Origin: an uncultured Porphyromonadaceae bacterium
Lineage (GTDB): Bacteria; Bacteroidota; Bacteroidia; Bacteroidales; Muribaculaceae
Reading direction: 5' to 3'
Length of the DNA stretch: 40,875 nucleotides
Assembly: GCA_900548975.1 (NCBI GenBank)
Contig: URMS01000023.1
Location: 1-40,875 of the forward strand
The position numbers and the translations under genes are program-made. Below the pieces are notes generated by a model. It worked only from the letters and a program-made list of their open reading frames with translations. It was not told the origin of the DNA and made no database searches. Below are positions 23,681 through 31,021 of the stretch, piece by piece (the stretch's first letter is position 1; the number at the start of each line of letters is the position of its first letter).

Positions 23681-25183
23681 TCATTCGATTACTATCCATT
23701 TACCCCCGAAACGGCCGCCTTCACGACGCAGCATTCCATTTTCTTTCAATTTTCTCACACGCTCATATACGGCCGACTCCCCAATGCCAAGTTCCGACAT
23801 AAGACCCTGATAAGTTACACGCGGATTTTTCCTTATCAGCTCCAATACCTCAATAAGTTCTTTCCTCGGTTTTTCCGGCTCTTTCCTCGGTTTTTCCGCT
23901 TCTTTCCTCGGTTTTTCGGCTTCTTTCCTCGGTTCTTCCGCTTCTTCCCTCGGTTTTTTCGGCTCTTTCCTCGGTTCTTCCGGCTCATTTACCGCTATAT
24001 GTTCGATCACGAGAAATGCGGTGCCAAGATGCAGTTTGAAATCGGCCTCGCCATTTCCGTTCTCGCGCAACTCGTCCTGAACGGTCTGCACACCCCGGCT
24101 ATATCTGTTGACAAAGCCCAGCACTTTCATCCCCTCGGCTATAACACCGTTGCGGTAATCGTTTACATAAGGGAAATTCTGCGGAGTTGCCTTACCGTAC
24201 AGACCGCCCGGATTCATAATCTCGATACGGTCATCGTACTGATAGAACTGTACCGGACCGTTTCCCTCATAATCTCTGTGGCAAATAGCGTTCATCAGCA
24301 ATTCTCGAGTGGCCCAATGCGGATAATCGACCCTGATTTCTTCCCTCAGAGCCGATACCGGCACGGGACGTCTGTTGGTGATCGAGGCGTCCACAAATGT
24401 ATCGAGCTGTGCAAGTATCTTTACCAGATTCCCCGAAAACTTATATTCGCTGCGGATTTCTCCTGCTCTCGTCCCACCGGCGAATCGGACATACTGCACA
24501 TAGCATCCCGGCATAAAACGCTCTGGATTTATACCGAACATCACAATACCGGCATAGGTAGGACAATCATATTTCACATTGAAATAGCCTAATGCCTGCA
24601 TCTGCTGTTTGACAGTACGCCGGTCTGTTTTCAGTACCTCTTCCGGGAAAGCTTTAGGAAGATAGATCTGCTTGAAAGCACTCAGATCAATATCTTCCAA
24701 AGTAGCGTCGAAACAAGGCAAAGCATCGAATGTAAGCATTCTGCTTGTGCGCTTTTCCAACAAAATCTTCTCATCCGATTCACTGGCAATGCATTTACGC
24801 GGTCCGTTCCTTATCCATATCCGCCCCTCATATCTTACAGGAGTAAACGGACATGGCTGCACTGTCACAACTGCCACATCACCTTCGGGAGTAACCACTT
24901 TTTCCACGGTCATGGAAACCTGCGGCTGAAGTTTTCCGTCGGTCTTTATCCCACCGAGGTTCTGCAGCAACTGATCAGTAATTCTTACATCTCGGCTGAT
25001 TTTACCTGTTTTGTCGTCTGCTCCGATTATCAGATATCCGGGCAGATTGTGGTCGGGCAGATCATTGGCAAACGCACAGATAGCCTGTCCGAACTTGTCG
25101 GTATTCGTAGTCGAGATGGTGCGTTCGATGCAGTCGCTTTCGATATCCGACAATAGCCGTTTCACTTCCTGTGGTGTTAGCAT
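23681..25183 (-). CDS. AlbA_2/Schlafen-like ATP-binding regulator with winged helix
   Basis: A 500-residue protein. Residues 1-120 form an AlbA_2 (Schlafen-type) putative DNA-binding domain (IESDCIERTISTTNTDKFGQ, YLIIGADD). About 200-400 is an HATPase_c_4-type region with the N-box-like ELLMNAICHRDYEGN and G-box IMNPGGL. A charged linker of six 7-residue repeats (KPRKEAE type) follows, then a winged helix (TYQGLMSELGIGESAVYERVRKL). Such proteins are common accessory regulators in Bacteroidetes, sometimes linked with defence or stress; the target is unknown. The gene is A+T-richer than uvrC and ruvB around it, suggesting transfer into the ruvB-uvrC interval. Confidence 0.85.
   Translation of the reverse strand: MLTPQEVKRLLSDIESDCIERTISTTNTDKFGQAICAFANDLPDHNLPGYLIIGADDKTGKISRDVRITDQLLQNLGGIKTDGKLQPQVSMTVEKVVTPEGDVAVVTVQPCPFTPVRYEGRIWIRNGPRKCIASESDEKILLEKRTSRMLTFDALPCFDATLEDIDLSAFKQIYLPKAFPEEVLKTDRRTVKQQMQALGYFNVKYDCPTYAGIVMFGINPERFMPGCYVQYVRFAGGTRAGEIRSEYKFSGNLVKILAQLDTFVDASITNRRPVPVSALREEIRVDYPHWATRELLMNAICHRDYEGNGPVQFYQYDDRIEIMNPGGLYGKATPQNFPYVNDYRNGVIAEGMKVLGFVNRYSRGVQTVQDELRENGNGEADFKLHLGTAFLVIEHIAVNEPEEPRKEPKKPREEAEEPRKEAEKPRKEAEKPRKEPEKPRKELIEVLELIRKNPRVTYQGLMSELGIGESAVYERVRKLKENGMLRREGGRFGGKWIVIE
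23860..23985. repeat. Six 21-bp tandem repeats coding a charged linker
   Basis: Six units of CTTTCCTCGGTTTTTCCGGCT type, 21 bp each with a few substitutions, lie in frame in the AlbA-type gene and encode KPRKEAE/EPRKEPK heptads on the minus strand. Copy-number change would keep the frame and alter only linker length. Confidence 0.88.
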
Positions 25184-25229
25184 ATAATTCGATTAACTGT
25201 CCGATAAAAAACAAACAGGCATAATTATA

Positions 25230-26258
25230 TTAGCCGAAGAGGCCGAGGTCGTCGGCGCGGGTGTGGCCGAGGTGCTCGTAGGCGAGGGTTGTAACCTCGC
25301 GGCCGCGGGGGGTGCGCTTGATGAAACCCTCTTTTATCAGATATGGCTCGTAGACCTCCTCGATGGTGCCGGGGTCCTCGCCCAGAGCCGTGGCTATGGT
25401 CGACAGACCGACAGGACCGCCGCGGAATTTGTCGATAATCGTGCGCAGTATCTTGTTGTCGATTTCGTCGAGGCCGTAGCGGTCGATATTGAGCGCTTCG
25501 AGAGCGTAGCGGGCTATCTCGAGGTCTATCTCGCCCGAACCTTTCACCTGGGCGAAATCACGCACCCGGCGCAGAAGAGCGTTGGCGATACGCGGGGTAC
25601 CGCGGCTGCGCATGGCTATCTCTGTGGCCGCCTCGCTGGTGCAGGGCACCCGCAGGAGGGCCGCCGAACGTGTGACGATGCGGCTAAGCACCGGATGGTC
25701 GTAGTATTCGAGATGGCATTTGATGCCGAAGCGCGCCCTCAGAGGCGATGTCAGCAGACCGCTTCGCGTGGTAGCGCCCACGAGAGTGAACGGGCTGAGT
25801 GTCAGCTGCACGCTGCGCGCGCCTGGCCCTTTGTCGATCATTATATCGATGCGGTAATCCTCCATGGCCGAGTAGAGGTATTCCTCCACCACGGGGCTCA
25901 GACGGTGTATCTCGTCGATAAAGAGCACGTCGTTCTCTTCGAGCGAAGTGAGGATACCGGCAAGGTCGCCCGGTTTGTCGAGCACTGGTCCGGAGGTGAC
26001 CTTGAAACCCACGCCGAGTTCATTGGCCACGATGCCTGCAAGAGTAGTCTTGCCAAGGCCCGGAGGACCAAACAACAATATATGGTCGAGAGCCTCGGAG
26101 CGCATCCGAGCAGCCTGCACGAACACTCTCAGATTCTCTATTATTTTTTCCTGTCCGTTGAAACTCTCGAAGCGGCCGGGGCGCAGAGCCTTTTCAAACT
26201 CCGCCTCCGAACCCGATGCAAGAGCCTCGGACCGTATGTCGAATTCGTCGTCAGACAT
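25230..26258 (-). CDS. ruvB: Holliday junction branch migration ATPase RuvB
   Basis: A 342-residue AAA+ motor that drives Holliday junction migration with RuvA. The Walker A is GPPGLGKTTLAG, Walker B is LFIDEIHRL, sensor 1 is LVGATTRSGLL, the Arg finger region is RARFGIK, and the C-terminal winged helix carries TPRGREVT. Length is normal. Its first codons overlap the GT9 gene end by 8 nt, so it is the third gene of the DUF4254-GT9-ruvB operon. RuvA and RuvC are not in the window. Confidence 0.97.
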   Translation of the reverse strand: MSDDEFDIRSEALASGSEAEFEKALRPGRFESFNGQEKIIENLRVFVQAARMRSEALDHILLFGPPGLGKTTLAGIVANELGVGFKVTSGPVLDKPGDLAGILTSLEENDVLFIDEIHRLSPVVEEYLYSAMEDYRIDIMIDKGPGARSVQLTLSPFTLVGATTRSGLLTSPLRARFGIKCHLEYYDHPVLSRIVTRSAALLRVPCTSEAATEIAMRSRGTPRIANALLRRVRDFAQVKGSGEIDLEIARYALEALNIDRYGLDEIDNKILRTIIDKFRGGPVGLSTIATALGEDPGTIEEVYEPYLIKEGFIKRTPRGREVTTLAYEHLGHTRADDLGLFG

Positions 26259-27336
26259 ATTTCAGTATTTTTTCAATTACACTCTCGGGCTTGATGGCCG
26301 AGAGGCACAGCAGATCGCCGCGAAGGCATGCCTTGTCGCCGAACACCGAGCACGGACGGCAGCTCAGCGGCAGCTGAATGGTGTTATCGTCGTTCTGGCG
26401 CCAGCCTTTGAAGCCGCAGTAGGGATGCGTGGCACCCCACATGCTTATGGTCGGCGCACCGGCGATGGCAGCCATGTGCATATTGGCCGAATCCATGGTC
26501 AGCATCACATCCAGATGATTGATAAGCGCCAGTTCGGCCGCGAAACCGTAGCGTTTGCCTGCCAGAGACGTCACTGCCGGGTAGCGGGCCGCCCACTCCT
26601 CGAGCTGACGCTGCTCATCGGCACCTCCGCCGAAAAGGAACACCCGCAGAGGATGGCCGCCGTCGGCACGTGCCTGAAGCATAACCACCACCTTTTCCAT
26701 CAGATCGACGGGATACACCTTGCCGGCATGAGCCGCAAACGGTGCTATGCCCACCCAGCGCTCGCCCGCAGGTTTGGGCGCAGTGATTGCAGCAAAAAGA
26801 GAGGGATCGGCCGTAGCAGCCCCGCTGTAAAGGCCGTCGAATTTCTCCGTCATGGCAAAGCCGGCCTTGAAGAAAGCCTCGCGGTAGCGGGCCCGCTGCG
26901 AGACCAGCGGCAGCATCACCTTGTTGTGTCGCCGCGTGAGGGCGCGCCGCTTGGCACGGGGCTTGAAAATACGGGCCGTTGAGATTCCCGACATGCGCAG
27001 AAACACGCTCATCAACTTAGTCCGCAGCACATTGTGAAGATCGATAAACACATCGGGCCGATATGTGGCCACAAGCTCGCCGCACAACCGGCGGATGCCG
27101 CGCACACCGTCGTAGGCGGTCTTCACATCGGCGCCGACCAGCACAAGATTGGCGGGAGCATTGACGAACATCGCCGTCATCGACGGCCGCGTCACCATGA
27201 CGAAGCGCACTCCCGGATAGCTGCGGCACACGCTGTAGACCACCGGGATGGTCATGGCCACATCGCCCAGAGCCGAGAACCGGGACATCAGCACGGTCCG
27301 GTACCGGTGGGTATTGCCGTCAGGATTTTGCTCCAT
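26251..27336 (-). CDS. Glycosyltransferase family 9 (heptosyltransferase-like)
   Basis: A 361-residue GT-B enzyme of the family that adds heptose or related sugars to the lipopolysaccharide core in the inner membrane's cytoplasmic face. The N-terminal domain starts RFSALGDVAMTIPVVYSV, the first nucleotide-sugar-binding motif, and the C-terminal domain has the HLDVMLTMDSANMHMAAIAGAPTISMWG stretch (shown in part as DSANMHMAAIAG). The Cys-rich tail CRPCSVFGDKACLRGDLLC is common in this subfamily in Bacteroidetes. Sugar and acceptor are not predictable. The start overlaps DUF4254 by 17 nt and the end overlaps ruvB by 8 nt. Confidence 0.9.
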   Translation of the reverse strand: MEQNPDGNTHRYRTVLMSRFSALGDVAMTIPVVYSVCRSYPGVRFVMVTRPSMTAMFVNAPANLVLVGADVKTAYDGVRGIRRLCGELVATYRPDVFIDLHNVLRTKLMSVFLRMSGISTARIFKPRAKRRALTRRHNKVMLPLVSQRARYREAFFKAGFAMTEKFDGLYSGAATADPSLFAAITAPKPAGERWVGIAPFAAHAGKVYPVDLMEKVVVMLQARADGGHPLRVFLFGGGADEQRQLEEWAARYPAVTSLAGKRYGFAAELALINHLDVMLTMDSANMHMAAIAGAPTISMWGATHPYCGFKGWRQNDDNTIQLPLSCRPCSVFGDKACLRGDLLCLSAIKPESVIEKILKYV

Positions 27337-27928
27337 AAAGCACGGGGTTGGTGTCGGCGTCGTTGTACATCTTCATCTGACGGTACACCTTCATATACTT
27401 GCGCCCGGCCGCGATATCGTCCAGCAGAGCGTCGATAGCCGATATGAGGTCGGCCCGCTGCTCGGTGAGCACGGCAAGCTTGGCGGCGCACCGCGCCTTG
27501 TGTTCGGGGGTTGCGTCGGGGCGGTTCACCTCGGCCTCCATGTGGTATATCTTAAGAGCGAGGATCGACAGGCGGTCCAGAGCCCAAGCCGGACTCTCGG
27601 TATTGATTGTCGCATCGGCCGCAGGCACTACGCCGGCATATTGTGTGCGGAAATAGGTATCCAGTTCTTCGACCATATCGGTACGCTCCTGGTTGGAGCG
27701 GTCGATACGGCGCTTAAGCGCCAGAGCGGCCACCGGGTCGATTTCGGGGTCGCGTATTATATCCTCCAGATGCCACTGCACGGCGTCTATGCGGTTTTTG
27801 GCATAGAGTACACCCTCTATGCTCTCGGGAGCGTAGGGCTGACGGGTAGGAGCGTCGACATCGTCGTCGAGATGATAATCGGCTACTGACTGCTCGAAAA
27901 TCGTGTAGCTTTTTTCTGCGAATTTCAT
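27320..27928 (-). CDS. DUF4254-domain protein
   Basis: A 202-residue, mostly helical soluble protein matching DUF4254: the FEQSVADYH start, LYAKNRIDAVQWHLED near residue 40-55, the helix RRIDRSNQERTDMVEELD and a late YMKVYRQMKMYND. In Bacteroidetes DUF4254 genes are repeatedly beside GT9 glycosyltransferases, suggesting a role in lipopolysaccharide or surface glycan synthesis; its biochemistry is unknown. It is the first gene of the operon with its own strong promoter and overlaps GT9 by 17 nt. Confidence 0.9.
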   Translation of the reverse strand: MKFAEKSYTIFEQSVADYHLDDDVDAPTRQPYAPESIEGVLYAKNRIDAVQWHLEDIIRDPEIDPVAALALKRRIDRSNQERTDMVEELDTYFRTQYAGVVPAADATINTESPAWALDRLSILALKIYHMEAEVNRPDATPEHKARCAAKLAVLTEQRADLISAIDALLDDIAAGRKYMKVYRQMKMYNDADTNPVLYGAKS

Positions 27929-27991
27929 AGTTATATAGTAGTTAAATGGAGAGTCCTGATATTATATGAAGAGAATGCTGTCTCTATACCA

Positions 27992-28023
27992 CAAAGTTAA
28001 TATAATATTGTGTAATTTGCAAA
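27992..28023 (-). promoter_or_regulatory. Promoter of the DUF4254-GT9-ruvB operon
   Basis: On the minus strand TTTG (28020-28023), a 20-nt spacer and TAACTTTG (27992-27999) match the consensus exactly. The -33 box abuts the recO stop codon at 28024. The predicted leader is about 60 nt. Confidence 0.72.
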
Positions 28024-28752
28024 TCAATGCAACATCCGCAGCACATCGAGCGACCTGAGCGAAGTAAGCGGCGCCAGGTGGATGGCATAGTAGCGCAGCA
28101 TGTGGTCCAGAATCGTATTGCGGCCTTCATGGTCGAGCTGCCACAGGTGCATGTTGCGGTAGTTCAGACGGTCCATACGCGCGAGTTCGGACGCCGCCTC
28201 AGGCATCAGAAAATCGGCATGAGCCGGAGCGCTCGCACGGAACACACCGTCGCACATGTCGAACACATATCCCGGCCGCCACTCCGACACATCGGGCTGT
28301 ATGCCCATCAGAGCCGCCAGATGATAGAGGAATACGAGGTGGAAATTGGCCATCGCCGTGGCGTCGGTCAGCGCCGAGAAACGCTCCAGCGACCCGAACA
28401 GGAAGTCCGACAGCGTGTCGTCGCGCTCCGAGCGGCGTAGCAGCAGATCGAGTGCTTCGGCCAGAAACAGCGAAGCAAGACTTTTCGACGGATCGCTGTC
28501 CAGAGCCAGACTGCCGGCCATGGGCCGCACATCGCGCACCGTAAGCAGCTCGCGGCCGGGCCGCACATCGCATTCGCACTCGAAAGTCGACAGCGGGCAC
28601 GACAAAGCCCGGCGGCGACGCGCCTCGCGTCCCGCACCGGCCGGTACGAGCATCGACACGCGCCCGAGCTCGCGGCTCCACACCGAGAGTATATTCTTGC
28701 TGTCGCTGTGCTTCACAGTACGCAGCGATATGCAGTGCACAGTGGTATACAT
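28024..28752 (-). CDS. recO: DNA repair protein RecO
   Basis: A 242-residue recombination mediator that anneals single strands and helps load RecA with RecR. The N-terminal OB fold covers about residues 1-80 (CISLRTVKHSDSKNILSVWS, GRVSMLVPAG) and the helical C-terminal domain the rest (LFLAEALDLLLR, FHLVFLYHLAALMGI). The zinc-binding Cys cluster of many RecO proteins is not seen. The start MYTTVHC at 28752 is used; an in-frame ATG at 28770 would overlap the -7 box (28758-28765), which lies just 5 nt before this start. Confidence 0.9.
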   Translation of the reverse strand: MYTTVHCISLRTVKHSDSKNILSVWSRELGRVSMLVPAGAGREARRRRALSCPLSTFECECDVRPGRELLTVRDVRPMAGSLALDSDPSKSLASLFLAEALDLLLRRSERDDTLSDFLFGSLERFSALTDATAMANFHLVFLYHLAALMGIQPDVSEWRPGYVFDMCDGVFRASAPAHADFLMPEAASELARMDRLNYRNMHLWQLDHEGRNTILDHMLRYYAIHLAPLTSLRSLDVLRMLH

Positions 28753-28757
28753 AGTCG

Positions 28758-28790
28758 CAAAGATAGCCACAAATCACCCCCGGAAACAAA
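28758..28790 (-). promoter_or_regulatory. Promoter of recO, near-leaderless
   Basis: On the minus strand TTTG (28787-28790), a 21-nt spacer and TATCTTTG (28758-28765) match the consensus. The -7 box ends 5 nt before the ATG. Confidence 0.68.
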
Positions 28791-28857
28791 AAGAGGGGTC
28801 TTAAATATTCATATAATTGCAAAAAAAACTTAAAATCGAACTCTTGCGTTTCAATTA

Positions 28858-28889
28858 TTTGGCCACGTCGAAAATAGTGCCTATATTTG
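28858..28889 (+). promoter_or_regulatory. Promoter of the tRNA-Glu/rpsT/tRNA-Glu transcript
   Basis: TTTG (28858-28861), 20-nt spacer and TATATTTG (28882-28889) match the consensus exactly. It lies 18 nt before the first tRNA. No other promoter is visible before the terminator at 29404-29437. Confidence 0.75.
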
Positions 28890-28907
28890 CACTCGCAAAA
28901 AGCGCGA

Positions 28908-28979
28908 GGCCCATTCGTCTATCGGTTAGGACGCAAGATTTTCATTCTTGAAAGAGCAGTTCGATTCTGCTATGGGCTA
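28908..28979 (+). tRNA. tRNA-Glu (anticodon TTC), copy 1
   Basis: A 72-nt cloverleaf: acceptor GGCCCAT pairs with ATGGGCT (first pair G-U), the anticodon arm is CAAGA-TTTTCAT-TCTTG with TTC in the loop, and the T arm contains GTTCGATTC. A73 is present and CCA is not encoded. It is identical to the copy at 29323-29394. Confidence 0.96.
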
Positions 28980-29015
28980 CATAACCTCAAGAATTAAAAA
29001 GATTAACAGCATACA

Positions 29016-29273
29016 ATGGCAAACCACGATTCGTCTAAAAAGCGCATCCGTCAGACAGCAAGCCGCCGTCTGCACAACCGCTACTATGCCAAGACAGCCC
29101 GCAACGCAGTCCGCAATCTCCGCAAGATGACTGACAAAGCAGCCGCAGAAGCTCGCTTCCGCGAAGTTAGCGCCATGCTCGACCGTCTGGCTTCGAAAAA
29201 CCACATCTCCAAGAACAAGGCAGCCAACCTCAAGAGCAAGCTTGCTAAGCACATCGCCAAGATCGCCGCTTAA
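29016..29273 (+). CDS. rpsT: 30S ribosomal protein S20
   Basis: An 85-residue, very basic three-helix protein that binds 16S rRNA in the small subunit. The family start MANHDSSKKRIRQ and the SKNHISKNKAANLKSKLAKHI C-terminal helix (given in part as KNKAANLKSKLAKHI) identify it. It begins 36 nt after one tRNA-Glu and ends 49 nt before an identical copy; a weak hairpin (CGACCG and CGGTCG, 29299-29318) lies between it and the second tRNA. Because no promoter lies inside, its mRNA is probably released from a mixed tRNA-mRNA transcript by tRNA processing. Confidence 0.97.
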   Translation: MANHDSSKKRIRQTASRRLHNRYYAKTARNAVRNLRKMTDKAAAEARFREVSAMLDRLASKNHISKNKAANLKSKLAKHIAKIAA

Positions 29274-29322
29274 GCTAACTCTCTAAGCATACCATCTACG
29301 ACCGGCTTCGTGCGGTCGATTC

Positions 29323-29394
29323 GGCCCATTCGTCTATCGGTTAGGACGCAAGATTTTCATTCTTGAAAGAGCAGTTCGATTCTGCTATGGGCTA
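29323..29394 (+). tRNA. tRNA-Glu (anticodon TTC), copy 2
   Basis: Same 72-nt sequence as 28908-28979, with TTC in the anticodon loop and no encoded CCA. It is followed 9 nt later by a strong terminator. Confidence 0.96.
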
Positions 29395-29403
29395 CTCATC
29401 CAT

Positions 29404-29437
29404 GGCTCCGGTCGGGTTTCGACCGGAGCCTTTTTCT
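29404..29437 (+). terminator. Intrinsic terminator of the tRNA-rpsT-tRNA transcript
   Basis: GGCTCCGGTCG (29404-29414) and CGACCGGAGCC (29420-29430) form a perfect 11-bp stem with a 5-nt loop, followed by TTTTTCT. The HAD gene starts only 7 nt later. Confidence 0.9.
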
Positions 29438-29444
29438 AATCGCA

Positions 29445-30059
29445 ATGATACGCAATCTCCTTTTCGACCTCGGCGGCGTAATTATCGACATCGAACGCCG
29501 GAACTGTGTCGACGCATTCGAAGCCATAGGCCTCGAAAACGCTGACTCATACTTCGGGCTCTACGCCCAGACCGGCATTTTCATGGACATCGAAGACGGC
29601 ACCATCGGCATCGACGAGTTCCATCGCCGCCTGCACGCCCTCCTGCCGCCCGACGTCTCCGACGCCCAGATCGACAGCGCATTCCAGAAATTCATCACCG
29701 GAATCCCCGTGAAGCGCCTCGAGGCACTGCGCAGCCTCCGCGAACGCGGCTACCGCCTCTATCTGCTCAGCAACACCAATCCGGTGATGTGGAACGACGT
29801 TATCGCACGCGAGTTTGAAAAGGAAGGACTACGACGCGAAGACTACTTCGACGGCATGGTTACATCTTTCGAGGCCAAAGCTGCCAAACCGTCGCCCCAA
29901 ATATTCGAATACACCTGCCGTCACCTGGGCATAAGGCCCGAAGAAACACTTTTCTTCGACGACTCCGAGGCGAACACGCGCGCCGCTGCCGCCCTCGGCT
30001 TCAACACCGCCCACGTACGCCCCGGCACCGAGTTCACCGACTATATTCCGGCAGAATAA
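29445..30059 (+). CDS. HAD-family hydrolase (YihX-like phosphatase)
   Basis: A 204-residue haloacid dehalogenase-type phosphatase of subclass IA with a helical cap. Motif I is FDLGGVIIDIE; as in the YihX group the second Asp of DxD is replaced by Gly, which weakens prediction of activity. Motif II is LYLLSNTNP, motif III the Lys of AKPSPQIF, and motif IV is LFFDDSEANTRAA. YihX dephosphorylates glucose 1-phosphate; the substrate here is inferred only. The gene starts 7 nt after a terminator with no promoter between and shares one base with ribF (TAATG). Confidence 0.88.
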   Translation: MIRNLLFDLGGVIIDIERRNCVDAFEAIGLENADSYFGLYAQTGIFMDIEDGTIGIDEFHRRLHALLPPDVSDAQIDSAFQKFITGIPVKRLEALRSLRERGYRLYLLSNTNPVMWNDVIAREFEKEGLRREDYFDGMVTSFEAKAAKPSPQIFEYTCRHLGIRPEETLFFDDSEANTRAAAALGFNTAHVRPGTEFTDYIPAE

Positions 30060-30952
30060 TGTCCGACACCGAAGCGAGATACATGGCCGCCGTCGGCATG
30101 TTCGACGGACTGCACTCCGGGCACCTTTTCGTGCTCGGCCAGCTGCGCCGTCTTGCCGCCGAAAGAGGTCTCCGCCCCATGGTTATCACTTTCAGCCGCC
30201 ATCCCGCCGACACTCTCGCTCCGGACAAAGCCCCCAAACTCATCATGGGGCCGGCGGCCAAAGCAGAGGCTATCAGCTCTCTCGCCGCAATCGACACTGT
30301 CGAGGTAACCGATTTCACACCCCGGTTCGCTTCCATGACAGCCGCCGCCTTCCTCTCCTCGCTTAAAGAACGCGGAGTAGCGGCACTCGCCATGGGCTTC
30401 AACAACCACATCGGCAGCGACCGCCTCGATGCCGACGCCGCACGCGCCCTCGGCATAATCGACATCGCCTCCCTGCCTCCCTGCCCGGGCGACGAAAGTA
30501 CCAGCAGCTCAGCACTGAGGCAAGCCATCGCAGAGGCCGACTTCGGCACAGCCGCCCGGCTTTTGGGCCGACCCTTCGCCATCGAAGGCACCGTCGTCGG
30601 CGGCAAACAGCTCGGGCGCACCATAGGCTTTCCCACAGCCAACATCAGCCCCGAACTCGCCGACCGACAGCTACTGCCTCCCGACGGAGCCTACGCCGCC
30701 GACATAGCCATCGACGGCGAAAGCACCACACACCGCGCGATGGTAAACATAGGCATACGCCCCACCGTCGACCACACGGCCGCCCCTGTCCGCACCATCG
30801 AGGCACACATACTCGACTTCGACGCCGACATCTACGGCCGCCACACCACCCTCACCTTCCGCCGCCGTCTGCGTCCCGAACGTCGCTTCGACTCCCTCGA
30901 CGCCCTCCGCACCCAACTCACCCTCGACGCCGCCGCCGCCCGCAACTCCTAA
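30059..30952 (+). CDS. ribF: Bifunctional riboflavin kinase / FAD synthetase
   Basis: A 297-residue enzyme converting riboflavin to FMN and FAD. The N-terminal FAD synthetase domain (1-165) has the nucleotidyltransferase motif VGMFDGLHSGHLF and a later TSSSALRQAI, the ISSTxIR equivalent with Ser-Ser but Ala-Leu in place of the usual Thr-Arg-type residues. The C-terminal flavokinase (about 165-295) has GTVVGGKQLGRTIGFPTANI, the canonical GKxLGRxxGFPTAN motif. It lacks a typical upstream FMN riboswitch. It overlaps the HAD gene by 1 nt. Length is normal. Confidence 0.93.
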   Translation: MSDTEARYMAAVGMFDGLHSGHLFVLGQLRRLAAERGLRPMVITFSRHPADTLAPDKAPKLIMGPAAKAEAISSLAAIDTVEVTDFTPRFASMTAAAFLSSLKERGVAALAMGFNNHIGSDRLDADAARALGIIDIASLPPCPGDESTSSSALRQAIAEADFGTAARLLGRPFAIEGTVVGGKQLGRTIGFPTANISPELADRQLLPPDGAYAADIAIDGESTTHRAMVNIGIRPTVDHTAAPVRTIEAHILDFDADIYGRHTTLTFRRRLRPERRFDSLDALRTQLTLDAAAARNS

Positions 30953-30957
30953 ACAAA

Positions 30958-30989
30958 TTTGCACATCAGCAGTCTGTTGATTAACTTTG
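30958..30989 (+). promoter_or_regulatory. Promoter of the PARIS-like gene pair
   Basis: TTTG (30958-30961), 20-nt spacer and TAACTTTG (30982-30989) match the consensus exactly. The ATG at 31022 lies 32 nt downstream, ruling out an upstream in-frame ATG at 30959. Confidence 0.75.
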
Positions 30990-31021
30990 CATCAGACAAT
31001 ACGCTTTTTTCCCGACGCACT

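Noticed and set aside
23860..23985. Tandem 21-bp repeats as a CRISPR array
   Set aside because: Units are directly adjacent with no unique spacers and are in frame within a gene.
28948..29130. Short frame starting inside the first tRNA-Glu
   Set aside because: It is a by-product of the tRNA and of rpsT in another frame; the same false start appears in the second tRNA.
29960..30060. FMN riboswitch before ribF
   Set aside because: ribF starts inside the HAD stop codon, leaving no leader, and no conserved riboswitch elements were seen upstream.
30959..31021. Earlier start of the ATPase gene at 30959
   Set aside because: The promoter (30958-30989) lies within this stretch and the protein start at 31022 fits the family's N-terminal strand.
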